Assembly: GCA_024402695.1 (NCBI GenBank)
Contig: JAKSTG010000019.1
Coordinates: 1 to 56,267, forward strand
DNA length: 56,267 bases
Direction: 5' to 3'
From: Treponema sp.
GTDB taxonomy: Bacteria > Spirochaetota > Spirochaetia > Treponematales > Treponemataceae
The number at the start of each line of letters is the position of its first letter. Position 1 is the first letter of the stretch. The notes beneath the pieces are model-generated. The model did not search any database and had not been told where the DNA came from. It saw nothing but the letters and a program-made list of their open reading frames with translations. The position numbers and the translations under genes are program-made. Below, piece after piece: positions 26,925 to 35,634 of this stretch.

Positions 26925-27866
26925 ATGAATAATGTTACCGAATCAAAAGAAAAATTACTATCAATTTGTATACCTACTTTTAAAAGAGAATATCTCATTC
27001 CTGAATTACTCGATAGCATTTATTCACAAAACATCGATCATACTTTGTTTGAAGTTTGTATTTCCGATAATTCAGAAACAGATGAAACAAAGAATGTTAT
27101 AGAACAAAAATTCTCAAACATTGATAATCTAAAATATAAAAAATCAACATGTAAGGGTTTCCTTAATTCGATCGAAGCTTTAAAACTTGGATCCGGCTCT
27201 TTTTTAAAATTGCATAATGATTACAGTATATTCAAACCAGGGGCCATTCAAAGAATTATTTCACTTATCGAAAAAGAAAAAGAAAATAAGTCAGAAATAT
27301 TTTTCTCTTTACAGGCACTTCCCAATAAAAAGGAAATTTCAGAATTTGCTGACTATAATTCTTTCCTTGAAAATATCAATTTTTACTCCACTTGGAGTTC
27401 TTCCTTCACTATATGGAAATCCGATTTTGATAGAATTTTAACAGCAAACATCGAACCTAATTATATGTATCCACACACAACTTTATTGTTTAATTGCACA
27501 GATAAAAATAAATATATTGTGGACAACTACGCTTATGTTGAAAACAAAGATCCTAAGAAAAAAGGCGGATACAACCTTATAGATAACTTTGTAAGAATTT
27601 ATTTAGAAATGGTAAAATCAGATTTATTGGAAAAAGGTGTAATCAATAAAAAAACCTTTTTTAAAGTTCAGAATGGAATTATTAAATTTTGTGCCAGATG
27701 GTACTCTGTAGTAAAACATTCTGAAAATTATACATTTTCATTTGAAAACAAAGAAAAAATAATCAGAAACGAATGCGGTAAAACAGCCCTATTCAAATTC
27801 TATTTATTTTTTCTTATATATTATCCAGTTCACTCAGTAAAAAAAATTTGTGGCAAAAATTATTAA
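26925..27866 (+). CDS. glycosyltransferase family 2
   Basis: The 313-residue protein begins LLSICIPTFKREYLIPELLDS, the GT2 nucleotide-binding start, and has ISDNSETDET and LKLHNDYSIFKPGAI where the DxD-like metal site normally sits (here HND). It lacks membrane segments except a short hydrophobic stretch near the C terminus (LFKFYLFFLIYYPVHSV). It belongs to the AT-rich block and is followed 15 bases later by the first YidC-phosphatase fusion, so the two may be co-transcribed. Substrate is not evident. Confidence 0.85.
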   Translation: MNNVTESKEKLLSICIPTFKREYLIPELLDSIYSQNIDHTLFEVCISDNSETDETKNVIEQKFSNIDNLKYKKSTCKGFLNSIEALKLGSGSFLKLHNDYSIFKPGAIQRIISLIEKEKENKSEIFFSLQALPNKKEISEFADYNSFLENINFYSTWSSSFTIWKSDFDRILTANIEPNYMYPHTTLLFNCTDKNKYIVDNYAYVENKDPKKKGGYNLIDNFVRIYLEMVKSDLLEKGVINKKTFFKVQNGIIKFCARWYSVVKHSENYTFSFENKEKIIRNECGKTALFKFYLFFLIYYPVHSVKKICGKNY

Positions 27867-27880
27867 TTTAGGAAAAGAAA

Positions 27881-30556
27881 ATGACTTACATCTATGCCAT
27901 CATAATCAGGCCTTTAGTTCAGATTCTTGAATTTTTCTATTCAGTATTTTATAAAGTTACTTCCAACGCAGGCCTTTCTGTAATCGGGCTTTCTTTTGTT
28001 GTTACTCTTTTTACACTTCCTCTTTATATGGTAGCCGAATCCTGGCAGGAAACAGAAAGAAAAATCCAGGAAAAACTGAAACCTGGCGTGGACCGCATCA
28101 AGGCTGTTTTCAAAGGCGATGAACAGTACATGATTCTTTCTACTTATTATAAACAGAATCATTACCATCCTCTTATGGCTCTCCGTTCAAGTTTCAGTCT
28201 TCTTATTCAGATTCCTTTTTTTATGGCAGCTTACAGTTTCCTTTCAAATCTGGAAGCATTAAAAGGAGTTTCTTTCCTTTTCATCAAAGACTTCGGAAAT
28301 CCTGATGCAACTTTCTACATCGGTTCCTTTGCCATAAATGTTCTTCCAATCGCAATGACTCTCATCAACATCGTTTCAGGAATCATTTATTCAAAAGGTC
28401 ATCCAATATCTGAAAAAATCCAGATTTTTGTTTGTGCTGCCGTATTCCTTGTCCTTCTTTATACATCACCATCCGGACTTGTTGTTTACTGGACAATGAA
28501 CAACATCCTTTCAATGGTAAAAAATATTTTCTATAAGATTAAGCAGCCTAAAAAAGTTCTTTACATAATCAGCTGTATAATTGCGGTCGCTTGTATTCTC
28601 TTTAAATTCACTCCATTTAAGACAAGCATCAACTCAATCAACACAATGATTATGCTTATAGGATTTGTAATTCCAGCTGTTCCTTTTGCAATAAAAGGTC
28701 TTTCTTTACTTGTTTCGAATAATTTCAAAATTCTTGAAGAAGACAAAAAACTTACTTCGGGCCTTTTCTTTTTATCAGCAATTCTTCTTGTTCTTCTTAC
28801 AGGATTTTCAATTCCTTCAACTATCATGGTTTCAGAACCTGCAAACTATTGTTATGTAGAAAACACAAACTCGCCTTTTGCATTCCTTTTCTACACAGCA
28901 TGTATTGCCGCAGGTCTTTTTGCCTTCTGGCCGGCATGCTTCTACTGGCTCTTCAGTTCAAAAGTAAAAAAAGGCATGGTAGTAATTTTTTCAAGTCTTG
29001 CCTTCTGTTCTTTAATAAATACTTTTGCTTTCAGCGGAAACTACGGTTCTATTCTTCCAGAATGTCTTTTCATGTTCGAACAGACCATGAGCGTTTCCCC
29101 TAAGGAACTTCTTATAAACCTTACCGCCCTTTTAATTTCAATAGGGACTGTTATTTTCCTTCTTAACAAATTCCCGAAAATTCTTCATTCAGTAACTCTT
29201 ATTGTTATTCTTGCTCTTTCTGTCATTACAATCAAAAACTCAATTACAATCGGTAAAGAATACAAAAGCATGGAAGTTGCTGTTGAACAGACAGAAGTGG
29301 ATCCTTGCTACCATCTTTCTAAAGATGAAAAAAATGTCATAGTAATAATGCAGGACCGTTTCCACTCACCTTTCGTAGATCTTCAATTTGAAGAACGTCC
29401 TGAAATTGCTGCTGAATTTGACGGTTTTACTTTCTATCCGAATACAGTGTCTATGGGATGGCTTACCATGCTTGGTTCACCGGGACTTTTCGGCGGATAT
29501 GATTACACCCCTTACGAAATGAACAAAAGGACCGATCAAACTCTTCAGAAAAAACACAACCAGGCCCTCCTGACAATGCCGGTTCTGTTCCATGAAGCAG
29601 GATTTGAGACAACAGTTTCTAACCTTCCATATGAAAATTACCTGGAATATCCTTTAACCGACATGTATAAGGAAACTCCTTACATTCACCGCGAAGATAC
29701 TGCAGGTCTTTATACAGACTTATGGTATAAAAAGAACAATTTCCCACATGAACAGGCTCTTTCTAAGGCAATCAGAAGAAACATGATCTGGTTCAGTATC
29801 TTCAAGATTGTTCCGCCTGTTTTAAGAGACCTGGTTTATTACAAGGAATACTGGAATTCTGATTACCGTTCAAAAAACCGTAACATTCAGAGATTCATCC
29901 AGAATTATTCCGAACTTAATTTCCTTCCGGAAATGACTGACTTCACCTCAGAAAAAGACAGCTTTGTTCTAATTACAAACGAAATGACCCATGAACCAAT
30001 GCTGCTTCAATATCCAGACTACGAGCCTTCTCTGGAAGTTACAGATTTTGGTCCAGGACCTTATGCAAAAAAATCGACCTATACAACAACCGGTGCCGCA
30101 CTTCTTAAGTTTGCTGATTTTATCAACTATCTTAAAGACAACGAAGTATATGACAATACAAGAATCATCATTGTCAGTGACCACGGGGCCGGAAGCGGAT
30201 ACTTCGACCAGGAAGATAACATAAAAGGACTTACAAAAAGCTATTACACCTGTACTCTTCTTGTAAAAGACTTCAATGAACACGGAGACCTTAAAAGGGA
30301 CATGACTTTCATGACCAATGCGGATGCTCCTTATCTTGCAACAAAAGATGTCTGCAAATCCGTAACCAATCCATTCACTGGAACCTTATTAAGACAGGAA
30401 GACAAGAATAAATATACAATTCTTGCTGGCGGCCGTCCTGAAAGCACAAGAGCCCGCTACAAGACTCAGTTCGCCATAGAAGATGATGAATGGTTCTATG
30501 TAAAAGACGACATCTTCCAAAAGGAAAACTGGTCCAAGTTTGAATCGGGAAGATAA
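27881..30556 (+). CDS. fusion: YidC/Oxa1-like membrane domain + alkaline-phosphatase-superfamily transferase, copy 1
   Basis: The 891-residue protein combines two unrelated folds. Residues 1-220 match the YidC/Oxa1 insertase domain (LSVIGLSFVVTLFTLPLY, MALRSSFSLLIQIPFFMAAY), but the groove arginine of true insertases is replaced by threonine, five residues before the Pro. More membrane segments fill about 225-460. From about 485 follows a sulfatase/LTA-synthase-type domain: D492 in IMQDRF, T529 as likely nucleophile, H704 in THEPMLL, and D767-H768 in VSDHGAG. In EptA or LtaS this fold moves a phosphate-linked group from a lipid or CDP donor to a surface acceptor. I infer a comparable transfer here, possibly of phosphoglycerol or aminoethylphosphonate; hydrolysis is the alternative. 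Confidence 0.8.
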   Translation: MTYIYAIIIRPLVQILEFFYSVFYKVTSNAGLSVIGLSFVVTLFTLPLYMVAESWQETERKIQEKLKPGVDRIKAVFKGDEQYMILSTYYKQNHYHPLMALRSSFSLLIQIPFFMAAYSFLSNLEALKGVSFLFIKDFGNPDATFYIGSFAINVLPIAMTLINIVSGIIYSKGHPISEKIQIFVCAAVFLVLLYTSPSGLVVYWTMNNILSMVKNIFYKIKQPKKVLYIISCIIAVACILFKFTPFKTSINSINTMIMLIGFVIPAVPFAIKGLSLLVSNNFKILEEDKKLTSGLFFLSAILLVLLTGFSIPSTIMVSEPANYCYVENTNSPFAFLFYTACIAAGLFAFWPACFYWLFSSKVKKGMVVIFSSLAFCSLINTFAFSGNYGSILPECLFMFEQTMSVSPKELLINLTALLISIGTVIFLLNKFPKILHSVTLIVILALSVITIKNSITIGKEYKSMEVAVEQTEVDPCYHLSKDEKNVIVIMQDRFHSPFVDLQFEERPEIAAEFDGFTFYPNTVSMGWLTMLGSPGLFGGYDYTPYEMNKRTDQTLQKKHNQALLTMPVLFHEAGFETTVSNLPYENYLEYPLTDMYKETPYIHREDTAGLYTDLWYKKNNFPHEQALSKAIRRNMIWFSIFKIVPPVLRDLVYYKEYWNSDYRSKNRNIQRFIQNYSELNFLPEMTDFTSEKDSFVLITNEMTHEPMLLQYPDYEPSLEVTDFGPGPYAKKSTYTTTGAALLKFADFINYLKDNEVYDNTRIIIVSDHGAGSGYFDQEDNIKGLTKSYYTCTLLVKDFNEHGDLKRDMTFMTNADAPYLATKDVCKSVTNPFTGTLLRQEDKNKYTILAGGRPESTRARYKTQFAIEDDEWFYVKDDIFQKENWSKFESGR

Positions 30557-30604
30557 TTCCGATATAATTTAATGAATAAATAAGTAATTTAAAGAAGGAA
30601 ATTT

Positions 30605-33313
30605 ATGCTTTCTAACATCATTCTTTATCCTTTAATTCAAATAATAGAAGTTGTCTATCTTGCGGTTCACAAGGTATTCAAAAATTTTTCCTGTCCCGCA
30701 GGCTATGCAATTATCGGTGTTTCAGTAGCAATCACTTTTCTTTGTCTTCCTTTATATGTAGTTGCAGAAAAATGGCAGCAGATTGAACGCGACACTCAGA
30801 AAAAACTTAAACCGGGAATTGACCGAATAAAGGCTGTTTTCAACGGCGATGAACAGTATATGATTCTGAGCACCTTCTACCGCCAGAATCATTACCATCC
30901 TATGATGGCTTTACGTTCAAGCTTCGGCCTTCTTATTCAGATTCCTTTCTTCATGGCCGCCTATTCATATCTTTCAAATCTGGAAGAACTTAAAGGACTC
31001 AGTTTTCTTTTTATCAGAGACCTGGGAAATCCGGATGCTACCTTCTACATTGGAAACTTTCCTGTAAATATCCTTCCAATTGCAATGACTCTGATCAACT
31101 GTGTGGCAGGTGCAATTTACACAAAAGGTTTCGGTTGGCGTGATAAAATCCAGATTTACGGAATGGCCCTTCTTTTTCTCGTAGTACTTTACACAAGTCC
31201 TGCAGGTCTTGTTCTTTACTGGACAATGAACAACGTGTTCAGTCTTGTAAAAAATGTTTTCTATAAATTAAAACATCCGTTATGGACCTTATATGGAATC
31301 TGCTGTGGCTTTGTCCTTTGTGCAGACTGGTTCATTTTCTTCAAACATACAGGATTCCTTCACAGAAGACTTATGCTTATTGCAATGCTAAGTCTGGTTT
31401 TCTTTATTCCACTTATCCTCAAAGTTATCTCTTTCATGCTTCGCACTGTATTGAAGGATCTGGTAGAAAACAAAAAAGCCTGTCTGGCACTTTTCCTTAC
31501 TTCGGCCGCAATCCTGACACTGGCTCTTGGGCTTTATATTCCAACCCAGGTTATTTCCTCAAGTCCTCAGGAGTTCTCTTTTATTGAACAGGTAGCAAGT
31601 CCCTTCACTTACCTTAAAGTAAGCTTCTGGAAATCCTTTGGACTTTGCTTCTTCTGGCCAATCTGTATTTATTTCCTTTTTGGAAAAGAAGTTAAAGCCT
31701 GCATCAGCTCAATCTTTGCATTCCTTGCAGTTGGTGCTTTACTGAACATTTTCATTTTCCCAGGAAACTACGGAAACCTTAGCCGCATCATGAATCTGGA
31801 TAATGCCGGAGTTCTTAAAGCCGCAGGAAAAGCAAATCTTCTGAATCTTTCTGTTATAATGATTTCAATTGCGGTAGTTCTGGTTCTTGCAGGATTCAAA
31901 AAAGAAAAATGGATTTCTTCAGTTTACGGAATTGTAGCTGCAGCAATTCTTATCATTCCTTTTTCAAGTTTTGGAAAAATCAAAAAGGAATTCAAAACTC
32001 TTGCTGCTATTCATGAAAACTCTACAGAATCTACATCTGAAATCAAACCGTTCCTTAATTTCTCAAAAACAAAACAAAATATTTTTGTAATCGATTTTGA
32101 CCGATTTATCGGAGCCTACGTCCCAGTTATTTTTGAAGAAAAACCCGAACTCAAAGAAAAATTCAGCGGATTCACTTTCTATCCTAACACCGCTTCCTAT
32201 GGTGGCTGTACTCTCATTGCAAGCCCTGCAATGTTCGGTGGTTATGATTATGTTCCAGAGAACATAATGAACCGTTCAGAAGAATCTTTGGTTTCAAAAC
32301 ACAATGAAGCCTGTCTTGCAATGCCTCGTCTTTTTTCGGAAAACGGCTTTTACACAACAGTAACAGACATATCTTATGCAAACTATTCATGGATTCCTGA
32401 CATGAGCATTTACAATGACTATCCGGCCATCAATGCTTTAAGAACCGAGGGAATTTATACAGACCTTTGGCTTACAGAAAATCCTGAATCCTGCGGAAAC
32501 ACTGTTATTTCTGATTTGGTAAAAAGAAATCTTTTCCTTTATTCAATCATGCGAGCAGTGCCAACTGTATTCCGTGACACTCTTTACAATGACGGAAAAT
32601 ACTGGAACACAGACGTTTCTGTAGCCGACATGCAGGGATTCCTTAACAGCTATTCTGTTATAGATTACCTTCCAAAGCTCACCGCCTTTGAAAACGACTC
32701 ACCAACCTATACTTTCATGGTAAATGACAGTACCCACGAACCGGTAATTCTTCAGTACCCGGATTATATCCCATACTCAAAAGTTACGGACCGTGGAAAC
32801 GGAAAGTTCAAAGACGAATCCCAGTATCATGTATGCATGGCTTCCCTTCTTAAAATGGCAGCCTGGTTTGATTACCTTAAAGAAAACGACTGTTACAATA
32901 ACACAAAAATCATCATTACATCAGACCACGGAAGCGGTAAAAAAACCGGAAATTTACCAAAGCCTGATGATAATGTTTGGGGAACCTACGAAAACATCAA
33001 CCCTGTTTTCCTGGTAAAAGACTTCAACACAGATGGCCCTGTAAAAACCGACATGAACTTCATGACAAATGCCGATGTAGCAGCCTTGTCTTGTCTGGAT
33101 GCAATCAAAAATCCGGTAAACCCATTCACTGGAAATCCAGTTGATTTCTCAGGAAAAGAAAAACCTCTTATCGGTGTTGATATCGAAGGCTGGAGTCCGG
33201 ATTCACAGAACAAGAACACTTTCAAAGTTTCAAAATGGTATAAACTTGAAAACGGTTTGTTTGACCCTTCAAGTTTGAAAAATATTACAGAAGAAATGAA
33301 CACTACTAAGTAA
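30605..33313 (+). CDS. fusion: YidC/Oxa1-like membrane domain + alkaline-phosphatase-superfamily transferase, copy 2
   Basis: This 902-residue tandem paralogue has the same layout. Its first 220 residues are close to those of copy 1 (KLKPGIDRIKAVFNGDEQYM, RSSFGLLIQIPFFMAAYSYL), whereas the middle membrane segment and the catalytic half differ more. The insertase arginine is again threonine (VSVAITFLCLPLY). Metal and catalytic residues are retained: D497 and D499 in VIDFDRF, T536 in GGCTLIASP, THEPVIL, and D774-H775 in TSDHGSG. A GAAGGA ribosome site precedes the ATG, 48 bases after copy 1. The strong conservation of the non-catalytic domain suggests it has a shared job, for instance positioning a lipid acceptor, with different donor or acceptor choice in the catalytic part. 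This is inference. Confidence 0.8.
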   Translation: MLSNIILYPLIQIIEVVYLAVHKVFKNFSCPAGYAIIGVSVAITFLCLPLYVVAEKWQQIERDTQKKLKPGIDRIKAVFNGDEQYMILSTFYRQNHYHPMMALRSSFGLLIQIPFFMAAYSYLSNLEELKGLSFLFIRDLGNPDATFYIGNFPVNILPIAMTLINCVAGAIYTKGFGWRDKIQIYGMALLFLVVLYTSPAGLVLYWTMNNVFSLVKNVFYKLKHPLWTLYGICCGFVLCADWFIFFKHTGFLHRRLMLIAMLSLVFFIPLILKVISFMLRTVLKDLVENKKACLALFLTSAAILTLALGLYIPTQVISSSPQEFSFIEQVASPFTYLKVSFWKSFGLCFFWPICIYFLFGKEVKACISSIFAFLAVGALLNIFIFPGNYGNLSRIMNLDNAGVLKAAGKANLLNLSVIMISIAVVLVLAGFKKEKWISSVYGIVAAAILIIPFSSFGKIKKEFKTLAAIHENSTESTSEIKPFLNFSKTKQNIFVIDFDRFIGAYVPVIFEEKPELKEKFSGFTFYPNTASYGGCTLIASPAMFGGYDYVPENIMNRSEESLVSKHNEACLAMPRLFSENGFYTTVTDISYANYSWIPDMSIYNDYPAINALRTEGIYTDLWLTENPESCGNTVISDLVKRNLFLYSIMRAVPTVFRDTLYNDGKYWNTDVSVADMQGFLNSYSVIDYLPKLTAFENDSPTYTFMVNDSTHEPVILQYPDYIPYSKVTDRGNGKFKDESQYHVCMASLLKMAAWFDYLKENDCYNNTKIIITSDHGSGKKTGNLPKPDDNVWGTYENINPVFLVKDFNTDGPVKTDMNFMTNADVAALSCLDAIKNPVNPFTGNPVDFSGKEKPLIGVDIEGWSPDSQNKNTFKVSKWYKLENGLFDPSSLKNITEEMNTTK

Positions 33314-33331
33314 GTCAGGAGAAGAATTATT

Positions 33332-34567
33332 ATGCAGTATTTATTATATATTGACCCGGGTACAGGAAGTATGCTCTTTTCCATTATGGTTGGAGCTGCT
33401 GCAACACTGTTTTTCCTCGGAAAAGCCGCTATTCTTAAACTAAAGATTTTCTTTTCAGGAAAGAAAGACGGTTCTGTTGTTGATTCCAGTTTCCAGAAAT
33501 ATGTAATTTACAGTGAAGATAAACGTTACTGGAATCTTTTCAAACCAATTCTTGATGAAGCTGAAAAACGCCAGATTGAAATCAAATACTTTGTATCAAA
33601 TGACCAGGATCCGGTTTTCCAGCAAAACTACCAGTATGTAAAACCAGAAGTAATCGGTGAAGGAAATGCTGCTTTTGCAAAACTTAATATGATTTCCGCA
33701 GGCGTTGTTCTTATGACAACTCCAGGACTTCAGGTTTATCAGCTTAAAAGAAGTAAAAGCGTAAAGCATTATTCTCATATCCTTCATATGCCTAATGATG
33801 CCACAACCTACCGTCTTTTCGGACTGGATTATTTTGATTCTGTTCTTTGTACAGGCGACTACCAGAAAGAAGACATCCGAACTCTGGAAAAACAGCGCGG
33901 AATAAAAGAAAAGGAACTGGTTACTGTAGGTTGTCCTTACCTTGAAACCCTTCAGTCTAAGATTTCTTCTTTACCAGAAAAAACAGACCATCCTTTCACA
34001 GTTCTGGTTTCTCCTTCATGGGGGGCTTCAGCACTTCTGGCAAAATACGGAGAAAAACTTTTGGATCCTCTTTCAGAATCCGGTTTCAGAATTATTGTCC
34101 GCCCTCACCCACAGAGCAAAAAATCAGAAGCTGAAATGCTTGAACGTCTTCAGAAACGATATGAAAACAAAAAGAATGTTGAATGGGATTTTGCCGGTGA
34201 CAACATCATTGCAATGAAAAAATCGGACATCATGATCTCAGACTTCTCCGGAATTGTTTTTGACTACACATTCCTCTTTGACAAACCTGTTATGTATGTA
34301 ACAGCCGACCTTGATTTAAGACCTTACGATGCCTATGACCTTATAGAAAAAGAAAATGGAAAGAAAATCTGGCAGTTCGAAGCACTTAAAAAATTCGGTC
34401 TTGAACTTAAAGAAGAACAGTTCGAAAACATCAAATCTGTAATCCAGAATGCTTCGGACAGCGAAGAGCTTTCTAAAGCCCGCGCACAGGCAAAAGAAGA
34501 AGCTTGGATGTACCGTGGAACTTCAGGAAAAGAAGTTATTGATTTCATGATTTCAAAAGTTGAATAG
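33332..34567 (+). CDS. CDP-glycerol glycerophosphotransferase-like protein with DPGTGS membrane leader
   Basis: The 411-residue protein begins with LLYIDPGTGSMLFSIMVGAA, a membrane leader seen in many uncharacterised surface-polymer proteins, followed by a soluble domain. That domain carries the Glyphos_transf pattern of TagB/TagF enzymes: a GCPYLETLQ segment, VRPHPQS (catalytic-type histidine), and SDFSGIVFDYTFLFDKPVMYV near the C terminus. TagB and TagF move glycerol phosphate from CDP-glycerol onto a growing polymer. A related activity, or use of another CDP/CMP-activated headgroup, is plausible. It is 18 bases after the second fusion gene, and a strong terminator follows, so the three genes end one transcription unit. 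Confidence 0.8.
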   Translation: MQYLLYIDPGTGSMLFSIMVGAAATLFFLGKAAILKLKIFFSGKKDGSVVDSSFQKYVIYSEDKRYWNLFKPILDEAEKRQIEIKYFVSNDQDPVFQQNYQYVKPEVIGEGNAAFAKLNMISAGVVLMTTPGLQVYQLKRSKSVKHYSHILHMPNDATTYRLFGLDYFDSVLCTGDYQKEDIRTLEKQRGIKEKELVTVGCPYLETLQSKISSLPEKTDHPFTVLVSPSWGASALLAKYGEKLLDPLSESGFRIIVRPHPQSKKSEAEMLERLQKRYENKKNVEWDFAGDNIIAMKKSDIMISDFSGIVFDYTFLFDKPVMYVTADLDLRPYDAYDLIEKENGKKIWQFEALKKFGLELKEEQFENIKSVIQNASDSEELSKARAQAKEEAWMYRGTSGKEVIDFMISKVE

Positions 34568-34592
34568 ATTTCAGAAAATTAACTGAACAAAA

Positions 34593-34622
34593 AAAGGAAC
34601 TTTCAAACGAAAGTTCCTTTTT
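34593..34622. terminator. bidirectional intrinsic terminator
   Basis: GGAACTTTC (34596-34604) pairs perfectly with GAAAGTTCC (34609-34617) around AAAC. The hairpin is flanked by seven A on the left and eight or more T on the right, so it can end both the rightward transferase operon and the leftward transporter operon. Confidence 0.9.
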
Positions 34623-34638
34623 TTTACTTCTTTAAGAG

Positions 34639-35616
34639 TTATTTCTTTGCAGATTCACTGATTGCCTGGTGAGCTTTCAGCAGGTCTGTTGTAAGGACTT
34701 CACCGAAAGTTTTGCTGTTAGATGCCATGTTTTCAGCAGCTACAGTTTCACCTTCGTAAAGAACTACAGGATAATCTTTAAGGATATCTTCACGGGCCTT
34801 TTCATAAATTACTTTTGCCATTTCCATTGCAACAGGATTGTATTTTGAAGCTTTCTTGTTGATTACAGCAAGGGATTCTGTAAGCGCAAAGTTTCCTTCA
34901 ACTGGATCAATGAAATCAATTGGAAGTCCTTTATTCTTGTCGCGAACTGCCTGGTGGCGAAGACCGAATCCTACAGCAACTTCACCTGCACGAATCTTCT
35001 TAAGTGGACCTGATCCAGAAAGTTCAAGATGTGGCCCTGCATTTTCGTAAATACCTTCAAGAACAGATTTTGTTCCGTCTTTACCATATTCAGAGATAAG
35101 AGCCTGCATCATAAGCCATGCTGTTGTACTTCCAAGTGGATCAACTACAGAAACGAAATCTTTGTAAACAGGATTTGCCATGTCTTTGATAGAAGCTGGA
35201 ACAGGAAGGTTATTGTCTTCCAGAAGTTTTGTGTTAACAAGAACTGCACCCTGAATAGCAATTACAGGAGTGTAATAATCAGGAGTTGGTGTAAGTTTTT
35301 TTGTTTCAAATTCAAGATTTTTGAACATGTTGTTCATTTTCTGTGCACTTTCAATGTAGAAAGAACTCATTGTAATAAGGTCAGCTTCGATATCTGCACC
35401 TTCTGCAAAAAGTTTTCCACCAAGTTCGCTTGTTCCGAAAGACTGGAAAATGTATTTTCCTTCGAAACCGTTTGAATCAAGTGCTTTTTTCATTGAAACA
35501 GCTGCTTCATCATCGGCATTTGAATAAATTACAACAGGTTTGTTTCCGGCATCTTTTTTGGCACAACCTGTAAGAACTGCAGAAACTACAGCAAGCACAA
35601 CTAAAAGTTTTTTCAT
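34639..35616 (-). CDS. ABC transporter substrate-binding lipoprotein, aminoethylphosphonate/iron type
   Basis: The 325-residue protein has a lipoprotein signal ending LTGC (C18). Its mature part, VVIYSNADDEAAVSMKKAL, FGTSELGGKLFAEGADIEADLITMSS, and PVYKDFVSVVDPLGSTTAW, fits family 1-like binding proteins used for 2-aminoethylphosphonate (AepX/PhnS) and for ferric iron (FbpA). The iron-ligand tyrosines of FbpA are not obvious. Context favours aminoethylphosphonate: the operon is transcribed from the same region as the phosphonate synthesis genes and begins with a cytidylyltransferase. It is the last gene of that operon. Binding of phosphocholine or another compound remains possible. Confidence 0.8.
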   Translation of the reverse strand: MKKLLVVLAVVSAVLTGCAKKDAGNKPVVIYSNADDEAAVSMKKALDSNGFEGKYIFQSFGTSELGGKLFAEGADIEADLITMSSFYIESAQKMNNMFKNLEFETKKLTPTPDYYTPVIAIQGAVLVNTKLLEDNNLPVPASIKDMANPVYKDFVSVVDPLGSTTAWLMMQALISEYGKDGTKSVLEGIYENAGPHLELSGSGPLKKIRAGEVAVGFGLRHQAVRDKNKGLPIDFIDPVEGNFALTESLAVINKKASKYNPVAMEMAKVIYEKAREDILKDYPVVLYEGETVAAENMASNSKTFGEVLTTDLLKAHQAISESAKK

Positions 35617-35634
35617 TTGTAAAACCTCTAATAA

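Noticed and set aside
27881..30556. Annotation of the fusion genes as plain YidC membrane insertases
   Set aside because: More than half of each protein is another membrane region and a phosphatase-superfamily domain, and the groove arginine is missing.
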